Below are positions 5,489 through 5,842 of a stretch of 5,842 bases of DNA, in pieces. How positions within the stretch are numbered: position 1 is the stretch's first letter; each line of letters begins with the position of its first letter. The stretch lies in assembly GCA_002450755.1 (NCBI GenBank), contig DKAI01000002.1, positions 25,851 to 31,692 on the forward strand. Direction: 5' to 3'. Both the position numbers and the translations under genes were made by a program. The notes under the pieces were generated by a model. That model was given only the letters and a program-made list of their open reading frames with translations, ran no database searches and was not told the DNA's origin. The stretch comes from Deltaproteobacteria bacterium UBA6930 (GTDB lineage: Bacteria; Myxococcota_A; UBA9160; UBA6930).

Positions 5489-5842
5489 TCAGTGCGATTC
5501 TTTAGTCTTAGCATCCAACACTGAAATATAAGTAGCCCTGTCCACGTTACCCCCCGACAAGACAAGCCCAACGCGGTTTCCTGCGATTTTTTCCCGTTCA
5601 GCCAAGGCGGCAGCTAAAGGCGCAGCTCCTGCGCCTTCAGCTATATTGTGTGTATCAGTAAAGTAGCAAGACATCGCTGAAGCGATTTCCTCATCTTTTA
5701 CCTGAACGACCCTATCGACCCGTTTCAAAATTAACTGAAGTGCCACCGGATCAGGAACTCTCACGGCTAGGCCGTCAGCGAGAGTCTGGGGTGGGCCTGT
5801 CTCGACCACTCTTTTCTGTTCGAAAGATACTGCATAGGCGGG
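5489..5842 (-). CDS. Threonine/serine dehydratase (PLP-dependent), C-terminal part (cut by window edge)
   Basis: The frame is open to the right edge. 117 residues up to the TGA at 5489-5491 are seen. This is the end of the fold-type II PLP domain shared by biosynthetic/catabolic threonine dehydratases, serine racemases and relatives. These enzymes deaminate Thr or Ser to 2-oxobutyrate or pyruvate in the cytoplasm. Visible family motifs are PPQTLADGLAV (about 17-27), HNIAEGAGAAPLAAAL (65-80) and LSGGNVD (95-101), whose serine contacts the PLP pyridine nitrogen in this family. The protein ends 16 residues after SGGNVD, so it has no ACT regulatory domain. It is a TdcB/serine-racemase-like catalytic-only form, expected to be about 320-330 residues in full. 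The Schiff-base lysine and the true start lie outside the window. Thr versus Ser, hydroxyaspartate or another substrate cannot be decided. A GTG at 5807-5809 is only an internal valine. Confidence 0.9.
   Translation of the reverse strand, partial: PAYAVSFEQKRVVETGPPQTLADGLAVRVPDPVALQLILKRVDRVVQVKDEEIASAMSCYFTDTHNIAEGAGAAPLAAALAEREKIAGNRVGLVLSGGNVDRATYISVLDAKTKESH

Noticed and set aside
5311..5505. Rightward 64-codon frame opposite the MerC gene start
   Set aside because: Antisense to a well-supported gene and spans the gap without any signals.
1..5842. CRISPR arrays, insertion sequences, attachment sites, tRNA or rRNA genes, toxin-antitoxin or defence modules
   Set aside because: No regular repeats, transposase motifs, terminal inverted repeats, cloverleaf patterns or defence-protein motifs were seen on either strand.

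Overview
The window looks like ordinary chromosomal DNA from a Gram-negative bacterium, most likely proteobacterial or a related uncultivated lineage. That guess rests on a close YfcG-type glutathione transferase, a MerC-domain protein, an acetyl-CoA-synthetase-like enzyme and clear Shine-Dalgarno sites. It is an inference from gene families only, as nothing in the window fixes the taxon. Gene density is high. I see no rRNA, tRNA, CRISPR array, insertion sequence or phage gene.

Left part (1-2354): a truncated acyl/acetyl-CoA synthetase reads leftward off the edge. It is divergent from a class I SAM-dependent methyltransferase (758-1507). The methyltransferase converges on, and overlaps by 14 bp, a membrane di-iron desaturase/hydroxylase with the classical histidine boxes (1494-2354). 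A 358-bp intergenic region follows and carries the upstream signals of two divergent genes: the desaturase and a YfcG-type glutathione transferase (2713-3438).

Right part (3506-5842): everything reads leftward. In transcription order it holds the C-terminal third of a catalytic-only threonine/serine dehydratase, a four-helix MerC-domain membrane protein with two cysteine pairs, and a poorly resolved stretch. That stretch holds a possible 38-residue single-helix peptide and a 33-residue extremely basic peptide. The last gene is a 359-residue protein that appears to join a LecA-like (galactophilic lectin-type) beta domain to a DUF3047-like domain. Gaps between these genes are 51-94 bp, so co-transcription is possible but not shown.

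The genes do not form one recognisable pathway. The parts most worth a second look are the lectin-like/DUF3047 fusion, the two tiny genes upstream of it, and the three overlapping reading frames between the MerC gene and the basic peptide. I found no convincing complete novel system.
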